Shown: positions 16,940 to 25,983, numbered from the stretch's first letter. The stretch is DNA of 64,000 nucleotides from Streptomyces roseoviridis (GCF_039535235.1 NZ_BAAAWU010000001.1:6947001-7011000), one strand, 5' to 3'. A program made the numbers and translations. The notes: a model not told the origin generated them from the letters alone.

Positions 16940-18646
16940 ATGAGCGACCACACGTCCATCGCCCCTCTCGAAGCCAGACAGCGTCTGATGGCCGAGCCCA
17001 CGCTCGGAGCCGGCAACTTCCTCGACCACGCCATCGCCGTCAACCCGCACCGCGCCGTCCCGTACGCGTACACCCACCGCGTCGACCACCGGGGCGCCGT
17101 CGAACTGCGCGGCCACAGCCTGCTCGACCTCGCCGCCCTTCGCGACCGCTACGCGAAGTGGTACTGGGCCAACGGCGTCCGGCCCGGCGACCCGGTCGGC
17201 GTGGTGGTCGGCGAGGGCATGGAGCCCCTGCTGCACTTCCTCGCGCTCTCCGCGCTGGGAGCCGTCCCCGCCCTCGTCAACGACGCCATGCGGCACGAGG
17301 TGATGGTGCGCTACCTGAACCACGTCGGCGCCGTCGGCGTGGTCGCGGACGACCCCACCCGCCTCGCCGCCGCCTACCGCGAGACCCCGCACCGCCGGCC
17401 CGGCTTCATCGCCATGGCCGCCGAACTCCACGTCTTCGACGCCGGGTCGGCCGAGCTCCCCGAGGTCTATCCGTACCGGCACGCCGCCGACGACGTGGTC
17501 GCGCTCATCCACTCCTCCGGGACCACCGGCACACCGAAGTCCACCAAGCTGGCGCACCGCCAGTTCTGGGAGGGCAAGCAGCCGCGCATGGTGCGCTTCC
17601 CCGCCGAGGACTACGACCGGCTGATGTCGCTGATGCCGCACACCCACGCGGGCGGCCTCAGCTACTTCCTCACCGCCACCCTGCTCGGCCTGCCGACCGT
17701 GGTCATGTCCGACTGGCGGCGCACCGTCGTCGAGCCGGTGATGGAGGCGTTCCAGCCCACCATGGTCGCCTCCTTCCCCCGCACCTTCGTGGAACTGGCC
17801 ACCGGAGAACTCCCGGTCGAGGGCGCCGCGAAGGTGCACTCATGGTTCAACACCGGCGACAGCGCCCACTACGGACACATCCGCCGGCTCGTGCAGCTCG
17901 GCGAGCGGCCGGCAGGGCTGATCAGGCCCTGGCTGCTGCCCCGGGAGAAGGAGGAGCAGCCGGCCCTGCCCGGCTCGCAGTTCGTCGACGGCCTCGGCTC
18001 CTCCGAGATGGGCATGGCCCTGTTCGGGCAGATGACCACACCGGAGACCGAGCGCGACGACCGCTGCGTCGGCAAGCCCCTCGACGTGGTCGAGAAGGCC
18101 GCCGTGCTCGACGAGAACGGCGAGGAGGTCCCCGACGGCACGGTCGGGATGCTCGGGGTGATCACGCCCTCGCGGACCCCCGGTTACTGGAACGACGACC
18201 GGCTCACCCGCACGTTCGAACTGAACGGCTACTGGCTCACCGGCGACGTGGCCCGCCGCGACGCCGAGGGCAGGTTCTACCACCTCGACCGGACGGTGGA
18301 CGTCATCGACACCGCGGACGGGCCGGCGTACAGCCTCCCCATCGAAGAGGTCCTCCTCGCCGACTGCGCCGCGCTGGTGCAGGACTGCTCGGTGGTCGGC
18401 GTCCCCGCCGGCCCGGGGCGCGGACAGCTGCCGCTCGCCGTCGTCCGCCTGCAGGCCGAGGCCGCCGGGAGCACGGCGGAGGAGGTGCGCGAGGCCGCCA
18501 ACAAGGCCCTCGCCGCCGCCGGTCTGACCCCGCTGGCCGCGGTGAGCATCGCGCGCACGCCGGAGGACTTCCCGCTCGGCCCCACCGGCAAGGTCCTCAA
18601 GCGAGAGCTCCGGACCCGCTTCGCCACGGCCCTGACCGGCCGGTAG
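16940..18646 (+). CDS. AMP-forming acyl/aminoacyl ligase (ANL superfamily)
   Basis: A 568-residue adenylate-forming enzyme with the P-loop HSSGTTGTPKSTKL (191-204), a GSSEMGMALFG motif at the A5 position, WLTGDVARRD (A7), FYHLDRTVDVID (A8) and the C-terminal PTGKVLKREL with the catalytic Lys. It resembles acyl-CoA synthetases and free-standing acyl-AMP ligases more than amino-acid-specific NRPS domains. Substrate unknown. No carrier domain is attached, so it may feed CoA, the separate carrier protein or an amine acceptor. It is the first gene of the second unit; 12 nt separate it from the aminomutase gene. Confidence 0.85.
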   Translation: MSDHTSIAPLEARQRLMAEPTLGAGNFLDHAIAVNPHRAVPYAYTHRVDHRGAVELRGHSLLDLAALRDRYAKWYWANGVRPGDPVGVVVGEGMEPLLHFLALSALGAVPALVNDAMRHEVMVRYLNHVGAVGVVADDPTRLAAAYRETPHRRPGFIAMAAELHVFDAGSAELPEVYPYRHAADDVVALIHSSGTTGTPKSTKLAHRQFWEGKQPRMVRFPAEDYDRLMSLMPHTHAGGLSYFLTATLLGLPTVVMSDWRRTVVEPVMEAFQPTMVASFPRTFVELATGELPVEGAAKVHSWFNTGDSAHYGHIRRLVQLGERPAGLIRPWLLPREKEEQPALPGSQFVDGLGSSEMGMALFGQMTTPETERDDRCVGKPLDVVEKAAVLDENGEEVPDGTVGMLGVITPSRTPGYWNDDRLTRTFELNGYWLTGDVARRDAEGRFYHLDRTVDVIDTADGPAYSLPIEEVLLADCAALVQDCSVVGVPAGPGRGQLPLAVVRLQAEAAGSTAEEVREAANKALAAAGLTPLAAVSIARTPEDFPLGPTGKVLKRELRTRFATALTGR

Positions 18647-18658
18647 GCGGGACCTCGG

Positions 18659-20092
18659 ATGATCCGGCAGCCGTACCAGTACGCGCGGAGCCCGCTGACC
18701 GAGCCGGACTGGCGCCGGCTGCCGGGCTGGCGCCGTGTCACGGAGCGCGAATGGCGCGACGCCCAGTGGCAGCGCGCCCACTGCGTGAAGAACCCCCGCC
18801 AGCTCAAGGCCGTCACCGGCGGCCTGCTCACCGACCGCTTCTTCACCGACCTCGCCGCCGACCAGGCGCAGTTCGCCACCATGGCGATGCTGCTCACCCC
18901 GCAGATGCTCAACACCATGGCGCCCCGGGCCGCCCTCGAACCCGAGGCGTTCACCGAGGCGTTCCTCGCCGACCCGGTCCGTCGGTACATGCTGCCGGTG
19001 CGCTCGGACCGGCACCCGACGTGGCCGAGCCACCCCAAGGCGGGACGGGACTCGCTGCACGAAGCCGACATGTGGGTGGTGGAGGGCCTCACCCACCGCT
19101 ATCCGAACAAGGTCCTGGCCGAACTGGTCGCCACCTGCCCGCAGTACTGCGGGCACTGCACCAGGATGGACCTGGTCGGCACCTCCACCCCCCAGATCAC
19201 CAAGGCCCGGCTCGCGCTCCGCCCCCGCGACCGGCAGGAGCAGATGCTGGACTACCTCAAGCGCACCCCGGCCGTGCGCGACGTGGTGGTGTCCGGCGGA
19301 GACGTCGCCAACGTGCCCTGGCCGCAGCTGGAGGCCTTCCTCATGCGGCTCCTCGACCTGGGGTCGGTACGGGACATCCGCCTGGCCAGCAAGGCCGTCG
19401 TCGGCCTGCCCCAGCACTGGCTGCGGCCCGAGGTGACCGAGGGGGTGGGGCGGGTCGCCGCCGTCGCCGCGCGGCGCGCGGTCAACCTGGCGGTGCACAC
19501 CCACGCCAACCACGCGCAGTCCGTCACCCCGCTGGTCGCCGAGGCCACCCGCGCCCTCCTCGACGCGGGCGTCCGGGACGTCCGCAACCAGGGGGTGCTG
19601 ATGCGCGGCGTCAACGCCACCCCCGAGGACCTGCTGGACCTGTGCTTCGCCCTCCAGGGCGAGGCGGGCATCCTCCCGTACTACTTCTACCTCTGCGACG
19701 TCGTCCCGCACGCCGAGCACTGGCGGACCCCCCTCCACCAGGCCCAGCGGCTCCAGGAGGCGATCATGGGCTACCTCCCCGGCTACGCCACCCCGCGGAT
19801 CGTGTGCGACGTACCGCACGTCGGCAAGCGCTGGGTGCACCAGGCCGTCGCGTACGACCGCGAACGCGGCATCTCGTACTGGACGAAGAACTACCGCACC
19901 GAGCTCGAGGTCCGGCAGTCGCCCGACGCGGACCTCACCGCTGCGCTGGCCCGCCGCCACCCGTACTACGACCCGCTGGACACCCTTCCGGAGTCCGGCC
20001 GCCGCTGGTGGGCGGAGCGAGCCCCCGCCCAGGACGGACCGGCCGGCGTCCCGCACCCCCGCCCCGCCGCACCCCCCGAGGACACCGCGTGA
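18659..20092 (+). CDS. KamA-family radical SAM aminomutase
   Basis: A 477-residue radical SAM enzyme of the lysine 2,3-aminomutase family. The iron-sulfur motif is CPQYCGHC (C160, C164, C167; CX3CX2C). VVVSGGDV matches the family GGDP-type SAM contact. Lys390 in VPHVGKRWVHQ sits where the PLP-binding lysine of lysine 2,3-aminomutase lies, although the usual Gly-rich PGGGGK context is changed. The family moves an alpha-amino group to the beta carbon, so a beta-amino acid building block is the likely product. Which amino acid is used cannot be told. The altered lysine context suggests a substrate other than lysine. The stop overlaps the GTG of the ATP-grasp gene. Confidence 0.88.
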   Translation: MIRQPYQYARSPLTEPDWRRLPGWRRVTEREWRDAQWQRAHCVKNPRQLKAVTGGLLTDRFFTDLAADQAQFATMAMLLTPQMLNTMAPRAALEPEAFTEAFLADPVRRYMLPVRSDRHPTWPSHPKAGRDSLHEADMWVVEGLTHRYPNKVLAELVATCPQYCGHCTRMDLVGTSTPQITKARLALRPRDRQEQMLDYLKRTPAVRDVVVSGGDVANVPWPQLEAFLMRLLDLGSVRDIRLASKAVVGLPQHWLRPEVTEGVGRVAAVAARRAVNLAVHTHANHAQSVTPLVAEATRALLDAGVRDVRNQGVLMRGVNATPEDLLDLCFALQGEAGILPYYFYLCDVVPHAEHWRTPLHQAQRLQEAIMGYLPGYATPRIVCDVPHVGKRWVHQAVAYDRERGISYWTKNYRTELEVRQSPDADLTAALARRHPYYDPLDTLPESGRRWWAERAPAQDGPAGVPHPRPAAPPEDTA

Positions 20093-21153
20093 ACCCCTCC
20101 CAAGCGCCCGCCACCGGCCCGCTGCGCCGGATGTGCTGGATCTTCCCCGACCGGGAGTCGACCCGGATGGCCGGGACATGGCACGCCATGTTCTGGGACC
20201 TGTACGCCGAGGTCGCCGAGGACCTGGGCCTGAGCTGGACCCGGCATTCCCCCGACGCCGTGACGGTGGACTGCACGGACCCCCAACGCCCCCGCGTCTA
20301 CGTCGACGACGAACCGGTCACGCCCCGCGACACCCTCTTCATCACCGCGCTCTACTCGCTGCCCTACCAGCAGATGGACGTCTTCAACCAGTACGCCCTC
20401 TGCACGGTGCTGCAACAAGCCGGGTTCTACCTGCCGTTCCCGCCCGAGACCTCCCTCATCGGCAACGACAAGCTGGCCACCCTGCTCCACCTCGGCGGCT
20501 CCCCGATCCCCCCGATCCCGACCGTCCGCATCGGCACGGGACGCGACGTGAGCAGGCACCTGTACGAGGTGGCCCTCGCGAACATGACGTATCCGGCGAT
20601 CGTCAAACCGGCCGGCTGGTGCGGCGGAGGCGGCATCAACCTCGCCCGGAGCGCGGGCGACATCCGGGGCCTGGCCAGCCTCGCCCAGGGCGGCGACACC
20701 ACCCTCGTGATCCAGCCCTACCTCGGCGACGACACCGTCGACCACCGGGTGTACGTCATCGACGGCGCCGCCCACACGGTCCTGAGGCGGACCCCGGAAC
20801 CCGGCTCCGCGGTCTCCAACGCCAGCCACGGCGGCACGCTCGAGTTCACCCCCGTCCCGGAGGAACTCGAGAAGGCCACCGCCTACTTCGCCCAGCGGCT
20901 GCGCCTCCCCTTCTTCTGCGTCGACTTCCTCCACGACGGCCGGCGGTTCTGGTTCTCCGAGCTGGAGCCCGACGGCGTCATCCCCCGCGTCCCCACGGAC
21001 CCGGACCGCACGATCCAACGGGACGTCGTGCGGGCCCGGTTCACCGCCTACCGGGACGCCCACGCGCGGCACCTCGCCGCCGCCGGGACCTCCGGCGGAG
21101 CCGACGCCGACGACCTGGCGCCCCTGTCCACCTCACCGACGGAAACGAGCTGA
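20089..21153 (+). CDS. ATP-grasp ligase (RimK/glutathione-synthetase-like)
   Basis: A 354-residue protein with ATP-grasp features: TYPAIVKPAGWCGGGGIN is the lysine plus glycine-rich loop, TLVIQPYLGDDTVDHRVYVI carries the adenine-contacting and acidic residues, and FFCVDFLHDG...WFSELEPDGVIP gives the metal-binding Asp/Glu and the late loop. ATP-grasp ligases form amide bonds via acyl phosphates. In a cluster without a condensation domain, this enzyme is a prime candidate for peptide-bond formation. The GTG at 20089 overlaps the aminomutase TGA. The preferred acyl and amine partners are unknown. Confidence 0.82.
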   Translation: MNPSQAPATGPLRRMCWIFPDRESTRMAGTWHAMFWDLYAEVAEDLGLSWTRHSPDAVTVDCTDPQRPRVYVDDEPVTPRDTLFITALYSLPYQQMDVFNQYALCTVLQQAGFYLPFPPETSLIGNDKLATLLHLGGSPIPPIPTVRIGTGRDVSRHLYEVALANMTYPAIVKPAGWCGGGGINLARSAGDIRGLASLAQGGDTTLVIQPYLGDDTVDHRVYVIDGAAHTVLRRTPEPGSAVSNASHGGTLEFTPVPEELEKATAYFAQRLRLPFFCVDFLHDGRRFWFSELEPDGVIPRVPTDPDRTIQRDVVRARFTAYRDAHARHLAAAGTSGGADADDLAPLSTSPTETS

Positions 21154-21158
21154 CCACC

Positions 21159-22376
21159 ATGTTCTCGCTCACCCCCGAGGCGGCCGAGCCGCGGCTCGCG
21201 GTCGCCCGCGGAACACTGGAACGCCTGCGGCAGGTGCCGGAGCTGGCCCTCCGCTACCGCGACTGCCCGGACCCCGGCACCCTCGACGGCATCGCCGCGC
21301 TCCCGCCGCTGCTCAAGGACGACCTCAACCTGGCCCTCGCACACCTGCGGCCGCGCGCCGAGCACGGCGCCACCTGGCTCTTCCAGAGCGGCGGCAGCAC
21401 CGGCGCCCCCAAACTCGGCCACGCCCCCACCGGCTTCTACATGTCCGGCGTCCACGCCCACTGGCAGCCGCTCGACCGCGACGACGTCTTCGTCAACGCC
21501 TGGGGCGCCGGCCGCATGTGGGGCGCCCACTTCCTGGCGGCCGCCCTGGCCGACCTGTCCGGCTGCCAGGTCATCGCGGTCGGCTCCGTCGCCCAGGACG
21601 AGTACGCCGAGTGGCTGGCCTTCTTCAAGACGCGCGAGGTGACGGCGATCGGCGGCACACCGAGCGTGCTGCGCCTCTGGTTCGCCCACGCCCGCGCCGC
21701 CGGCCTGGAACTGCCGCACCTGCGCAAGGTGCTCTGGCTCGGCGAGGCATGGCAGCCGCAGCTGGAGGAGGACATGGCCGCCGTCGCGCCGGCGGCACGG
21801 CGCTGGGGCATGTTCGGCAGCACCGAGACCTGGGTGGTCGGCACCAACACGCCCGACTGCCCCGCGGACCTCTTCCACACCCTGCCCGACCAGCTGGTCC
21901 ACGTGGGCGAGGACCAGCTCCTGGACTTCACCACCCTCAACCCCGAGATGCTCAACCCGGTGCTGCGCTACCGCACCGGCGACGCGGGACGGCTGGAGCC
22001 CTGCCCCTGCGGCCGGCCCGGACGCGCCATGCGGGTGCTCGGCCGCCGCGACAGCGTGGTCCAGGTCCGGGGCCTCGGCCTGCACGTCGACGAGGTCATC
22101 ACCCGCGTCGAACGGGAGCCGGGCGTCTCGCGCGCCCAGGTGGTGATCACCGAAGCCGGCGGACGCGCCGCCGGCGTGGACGTGCTGCTGCTCACCGCCC
22201 CCGGCGCGGACGTCGACGCCGAGCGGCTGCGCAAGGAGATCCTGTCCGGGACCTTCACCCTCAGCACGGCCTTCCAACACGATCCGGAGAACTTCCGCGT
22301 GCGCCCCGTCACGGAGCTGATCAGCAACGACCGGACCGGGAAGACCGCCCACCTCGTGGTGCGGGAGGGACGGTGA
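21159..22376 (+). CDS. PaaK-like AMP-forming ligase (first copy)
   Basis: A 405-residue member of the phenylacetate-CoA ligase/coenzyme F390 synthetase branch of the ANL superfamily. Visible are the P-loop FQSGGSTGAPK, FGSTETW at the A5 position, YRTGDAG (A7), a CPCGRPG cysteine pair just before the GRRDSVVQVRGLGLH hinge (A8), and the C-terminal NDRTGKTAH lysine. Free-standing members activate aryl or acyl carboxylates and can form CoA thioesters or amides. ATG at 21159 lies six bases after the previous stop. The 3' end overlaps the MFS start (GTGA), so it belongs to the same operon. Confidence 0.85.
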   Translation: MFSLTPEAAEPRLAVARGTLERLRQVPELALRYRDCPDPGTLDGIAALPPLLKDDLNLALAHLRPRAEHGATWLFQSGGSTGAPKLGHAPTGFYMSGVHAHWQPLDRDDVFVNAWGAGRMWGAHFLAAALADLSGCQVIAVGSVAQDEYAEWLAFFKTREVTAIGGTPSVLRLWFAHARAAGLELPHLRKVLWLGEAWQPQLEEDMAAVAPAARRWGMFGSTETWVVGTNTPDCPADLFHTLPDQLVHVGEDQLLDFTTLNPEMLNPVLRYRTGDAGRLEPCPCGRPGRAMRVLGRRDSVVQVRGLGLHVDEVITRVEREPGVSRAQVVITEAGGRAAGVDVLLLTAPGADVDAERLRKEILSGTFTLSTAFQHDPENFRVRPVTELISNDRTGKTAHLVVREGR

Positions 22377-23674
22377 GGTCCTGGCGGCCGGTGTCCCTCG
22401 GCCCCGAGTTCAACCGCTTCTGGATCGGCCAGTCGGTCAGCACCGTCGGCGACCGCATCACCGTCTTCGTCGTGCCGACCCTGATGATCTTCGTCCTGGA
22501 CGCCTCCGCCTTCCAGGTCGGCATCGTGGCCATGGCCCAGTACCTGGGCATCCCGCTGCTCGGCCCGCTCGCCGGCATGCTGGTCGACCGGTGGGACAAC
22601 CGCCGCACCCTGCTCGTCTGCGACGGCGCCCGGCTGGCGGCGGTCGCGGTCATCCCCCTGGCGTACTGGCAGGGCTGGCTGTCGACCCCGCTGCTGTTCG
22701 CCTGCGTGGCCGTGATCAGCGGCGCCACCATCTTCTTCACCGTCGGCTACCTGGTCGCCGTGCCCGCCGTCGTACCCAAGGAGCACCTGGTACGCGCCTA
22801 CTCCCGGCTGGAAGGCAGCCGCTCGGTCTCCGAGGTCTCCGGCCCCTCCCTGGCGGCCGGCCTCTACGGCGCGCTCGGCGTGGCCGCGCTGATCGTCGAC
22901 GCCGCCAGCTACCTCGTCTCCGCCCTGTGCCTGCGGTCCATGCGGCCCTGGGGCGAGCGGACCGTCGTCGAGGGATCGGTCTGGCAGCGGCTGACGTCCG
23001 GCTTCCGGCTGAACTGGGCCGACCCGGTGCTGCGCCGCGTGGTGGTGGCGGCCGTGACGCTCAACTGCGGCGGACCCGTCTTCGTCACCGTGCTCCCCAT
23101 CCTCGCCTACCAGGGACTCGGCGTCTCGGTCGGAGTCTTCGGCGCCGCCATGTCCGTGGCGGCGGTGGGCGCCCTGGTCGGCGCGGCCGTCGCGCCGAAG
23201 GCCGGCGAACGGCTCGGGACCGGCCGGATGCTGGCCTGGTCGCTGCTGCTGCACTGCCTGGTGGGCCTCGGCGTGCTGGCGGCACCCGCCCTCCCGGCCG
23301 GCGCGGTGATCGCCGTGACCATGGGCTGCTACGGCTTCTTCATGTCCTGCATCAACGTGTGCAGCGCCCCCATCCGGCAGTCCCGGATGTCCGCGCACCA
23401 CCAGGGCGTGATGCACGCGGCCTTCCGGACCGCCACCTGGGGCGTGATCCCGCTGGCCGCCCTGGCCGGCGGCCTCGCGGTCAGCCTCCTGACCGGTCCG
23501 CTCGGCATCCTGGACGCGGCCCGCGTCACCATGGCCGGCGGCACGCTCCTCGCCGCCTGCTCCTTCCTGCCGGCGCTGCGGATCCAGCGCCTGATGGACG
23601 CGGCCGAGCGGCCGAAGCCACCGGAGGCGGACGGCGGAACCGCCGCACCGGCCCTCGCCGAGGGCACCTCGTGA
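22373..23674 (+). CDS. MFS transporter
   Basis: A 433-residue, very hydrophobic protein with about 12 predicted membrane helices. An N-terminal FNRFWIGQSVSTVGDRIT stretch and DRWDNRRTLLVCD (the loop 2-3 motif) are characteristic of the MFS enterobactin-exporter-like (MFS_3) group. In this operon it most likely exports the cluster product and may give self-protection. The GTG start at 22373 overlaps the upstream stop, and the stop overlaps the SDR start. A hydrophilic tail of about 30 residues ends the protein. Confidence 0.9.
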   Translation: MRSWRPVSLGPEFNRFWIGQSVSTVGDRITVFVVPTLMIFVLDASAFQVGIVAMAQYLGIPLLGPLAGMLVDRWDNRRTLLVCDGARLAAVAVIPLAYWQGWLSTPLLFACVAVISGATIFFTVGYLVAVPAVVPKEHLVRAYSRLEGSRSVSEVSGPSLAAGLYGALGVAALIVDAASYLVSALCLRSMRPWGERTVVEGSVWQRLTSGFRLNWADPVLRRVVVAAVTLNCGGPVFVTVLPILAYQGLGVSVGVFGAAMSVAAVGALVGAAVAPKAGERLGTGRMLAWSLLLHCLVGLGVLAAPALPAGAVIAVTMGCYGFFMSCINVCSAPIRQSRMSAHHQGVMHAAFRTATWGVIPLAALAGGLAVSLLTGPLGILDAARVTMAGGTLLAACSFLPALRIQRLMDAAERPKPPEADGGTAAPALAEGTS

Positions 23675-24600
23675 CCGCGGCCGGCGGGACGCCCGCCGCG
23701 GAAGGGGCAGGACGCGAGACACCGAGGGTGGTCCTGGTGACCGGGACCTCCTCCGGCATCGGTCTCGCCACGGCTGTCGCCGCCGCCAGGGCCGGCTTCG
23801 CCACGGTCGCCACCCTGCGCGATCCCGCCCGGGCCGGAGCCCTGCGGGAGGCGGCGGACCGGGCCGACGTCGCGCTGGACGTCCGCGGGCTCGACGTCAC
23901 CGACCCGGACTCCGTCGCCCACTGCGTCGACGCCGTACAGCAGACGTACGGGCGGCTCGACGCCGTGGTCAACAACGCCGGCGTCTCCAACTTCGACCCC
24001 ACCCTGGAGATGTCCACCACCGAGGCCCTGCGGGCCAACCTGGAGGTGAACTTCTTCGGCGTGGTCGAGGTGAGCCGGGCCGCGATGCCCCTGCTCCGCG
24101 CCTCCCGCGGCCGCCTCCTCACCATCGGCAGCGTCCACGGGATCGTCGGCCAGCCCTTCAACGAGGCATACTGCGCCGCGAAGTTCGCCGTCGAGGGGTT
24201 CATGGAGAGCCTGGCCCCGGTCGCGGAGGCGCACGGCGTGAAGGTGTCCGTGGTGGTCCCCGGCTTCGTCCGGGGCACCCGGTTCGGGATCTTCCCCGAC
24301 ATCAACCGCAAGACCATCGAGGCCGCCTCCGGCCCCTATGCCGGCACCTTCGCCGACTACATCCACTGGGTCACCCACCAGGGGTGGGAGGGCGCCGGGC
24401 AGGACGCGGCCGACGTGGCGGACGTCGTGATACGGACCCTGCTCGCCGAGCGGCCGGCCTTCCGCGTCCCCACCGACGCCTGGGCCGCCGCCTACCTGGA
24501 GAACAAGCTGACCGACCGCGACGGGTCCGTCGTGCGGGAACTCGCCCGCACCTGGATCGGACGCGGGCCGGAACCCGACGACACAGAGCAGGAGAGGTAG
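23671..24600 (+). CDS. Short-chain dehydrogenase/reductase
   Basis: A 309-residue classical SDR. The cofactor motif TGTSSGIG lies at 24-31, NNAG at 101-104, and the catalytic Ser154, Tyr167 and Lys171 are in the SVHG...YCAAK arrangement. It should interconvert a carbonyl and an alcohol with NAD(P)H, or reduce an imine; in this cluster it could act on the product of the flavin amine oxidase, which is an inference. The GTG start overlaps the MFS stop and the TAG stop shares its last base with the next GTG start. Confidence 0.9.
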   Translation: MTAAGGTPAAEGAGRETPRVVLVTGTSSGIGLATAVAAARAGFATVATLRDPARAGALREAADRADVALDVRGLDVTDPDSVAHCVDAVQQTYGRLDAVVNNAGVSNFDPTLEMSTTEALRANLEVNFFGVVEVSRAAMPLLRASRGRLLTIGSVHGIVGQPFNEAYCAAKFAVEGFMESLAPVAEAHGVKVSVVVPGFVRGTRFGIFPDINRKTIEAASGPYAGTFADYIHWVTHQGWEGAGQDAADVADVVIRTLLAERPAFRVPTDAWAAAYLENKLTDRDGSVVRELARTWIGRGPEPDDTEQER

Positions 24601-25856
24601 TGCCCGCCAAATCCCTTCAGGAACTGGTCGACTTCGTCCGCACCCACTCGCCCTTCTACGCGGAGGCGTACCGCGACGTGCCGCGCACGGTCGCGCACCT
24701 CTCCCAGCTCCCCGTCATCGACCACGCGGAGTTCTGGGCGGCGAACACCTGGCCCGACAACCGGGTGCTGACCGGCCCCCTGACCGACGCCGGCGTCTAC
24801 AAGACCGGGGGCACCACCGGCGTCCCCAAGCTGTCGGTCTGGTCGCGGTCGGAGCACGCCGACTCGGTCACCGCGTTCGGCGCCGGCATCGTGCAGGCCG
24901 GACTGAAGCCCGGACACCGGGTCGCCAACCTCTTCTGGGCCGGCGAACTGTACGGCGGGATGCTGTACATCGAGCACGCCCTGCACGCGGCGCCGGTGGA
25001 GAACGTCCGCCTGCCGGTCGGGGCCGGTGCCCCCAACGAGTTCGTCGCCGACCTGATCGGCGACTTCGGTGTGAACGTCCTGGCCGGTGTCCCGATGAAG
25101 CTGGCCGCCGTCGCCGAGTGCCTCGTCCGCCGCGGCCGGACCGCCGACTCGGTGGAACTGCTGCTCTTCGGCGGCGACCTGCTCTTCACCGATCTGCGGC
25201 CGATCCTGCTGCGGGCCTTCCCCAAGGCGGCCATCGCCTCGGTCGGTTACGCCTCCATCGACGCGGGGCTCGTCGGGCAGCCCGTACCCGGCGAGGACGT
25301 ACGGGTGCACGAGGCGTTCCCGCACCGCACCGTCGTGGAACTCGTCGACGAGGCCACCGGCGAGCAGATCACCACACCGGGAGTGCCGGGACGGGTCCTC
25401 GTCACCAATCTGTTCCGCACCCTCATGCCGGTCATCCGGTTCCCGACGGGCGACCGCGGCGAGTGGGCCGACCCGGAGTGCCGGCGGTTCCGTCTGCTCG
25501 GCCGCTCCATGGAGGGCGGACGCGTCGGCACGGTCTCGATGCCGATCGAGGACGTCCGCGCCGTCCTCGTGGAGGCGGACCCGGACCGGTACATCGCCGG
25601 CATGCAGATGGTCCAGCGCCGCTGGGACGGACGCGACGGACTGATCCTGCGCCTCGGATACGTCGAGGAGCCCCCGCCCGGCCTGAGCGCCCGGCTCGTC
25701 GAGGCGGTCTACGCGGCCCGGCCCCTCTTCCCGGCGGAGGTCGCGGACGGCGCCATCCACGAGCTCGGCATCGAGTGGGTGCCGCGCTCCGAACTGGTCG
25801 TCAACCCCCGCACCGGCAAGCTCCAGCAGGTCGTGGACGAGCGACCGGCCACCTGA
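24600..25856 (+). CDS. PaaK-like AMP-forming ligase (second copy)
   Basis: A 418-residue PaaK/F390-synthetase-like adenylating enzyme, clearly diverged from the first copy. Its P-loop is YKTGGTTGVPK, GYASIDAGLVG is at the A5 position, RFPTGDRG at A7, and the catalytic Lys is in NPRTGKLQQ. It starts MPAKSLQELVDFVRTHSPFYAEAY, typical of the group. With two PaaK-like enzymes, one acyl-AMP ligase, one adenylation domain and one ATP-grasp protein, the cluster can activate up to five carboxylates. It is the last gene of the operon; the GTG start is fused to the SDR TAG and a hairpin follows within 11 nt. Confidence 0.85.
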   Translation: MPAKSLQELVDFVRTHSPFYAEAYRDVPRTVAHLSQLPVIDHAEFWAANTWPDNRVLTGPLTDAGVYKTGGTTGVPKLSVWSRSEHADSVTAFGAGIVQAGLKPGHRVANLFWAGELYGGMLYIEHALHAAPVENVRLPVGAGAPNEFVADLIGDFGVNVLAGVPMKLAAVAECLVRRGRTADSVELLLFGGDLLFTDLRPILLRAFPKAAIASVGYASIDAGLVGQPVPGEDVRVHEAFPHRTVVELVDEATGEQITTPGVPGRVLVTNLFRTLMPVIRFPTGDRGEWADPECRRFRLLGRSMEGGRVGTVSMPIEDVRAVLVEADPDRYIAGMQMVQRRWDGRDGLILRLGYVEEPPPGLSARLVEAVYAARPLFPAEVADGAIHELGIEWVPRSELVVNPRTGKLQQVVDERPAT

Positions 25857-25866
25857 CCGGGGCGCC

Positions 25867-25909
25867 GCCCGGCGCGTGCCCGCCCGAGGGGACCGGGCAG
25901 GCGCCGGGC
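25867..25909 (+). terminator. Terminator at the end of the biosynthetic operon
   Basis: GCCCGGCGC (25867-25875) pairs with 25901-25909, and TGCCCG (25877-25882) pairs with 25894-25899, forming a long two-part stem just after the stop at 25856. It marks the right boundary of the cluster. Confidence 0.75.
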
Positions 25910-25921
25910 GACCGGCCCCGC

Positions 25922-25983
25922 GGTCTCCCGCCCCGCGGCCCCCGGTCTCCCGGCCCCCCGGTCTCCCGGCCCCTGGTCTCCCG
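25922..25983. repeat. GGTCTCCCG direct repeats
   Basis: GGTCTCCCG occurs at 25922, 25944, 25960 and 25975, set in C-rich spacers, between the convergent ends of the cluster and the thioesterase gene. It is probably a replication-slippage product; no coding potential is seen. Confidence 0.7.

Noticed and set aside
25922-25983. GGTCTCCCG repeats as a CRISPR or iteron array
   Set aside because: Units are only 9 bp with irregular spacing (22, 16, 15), and there are no cas or replication genes.
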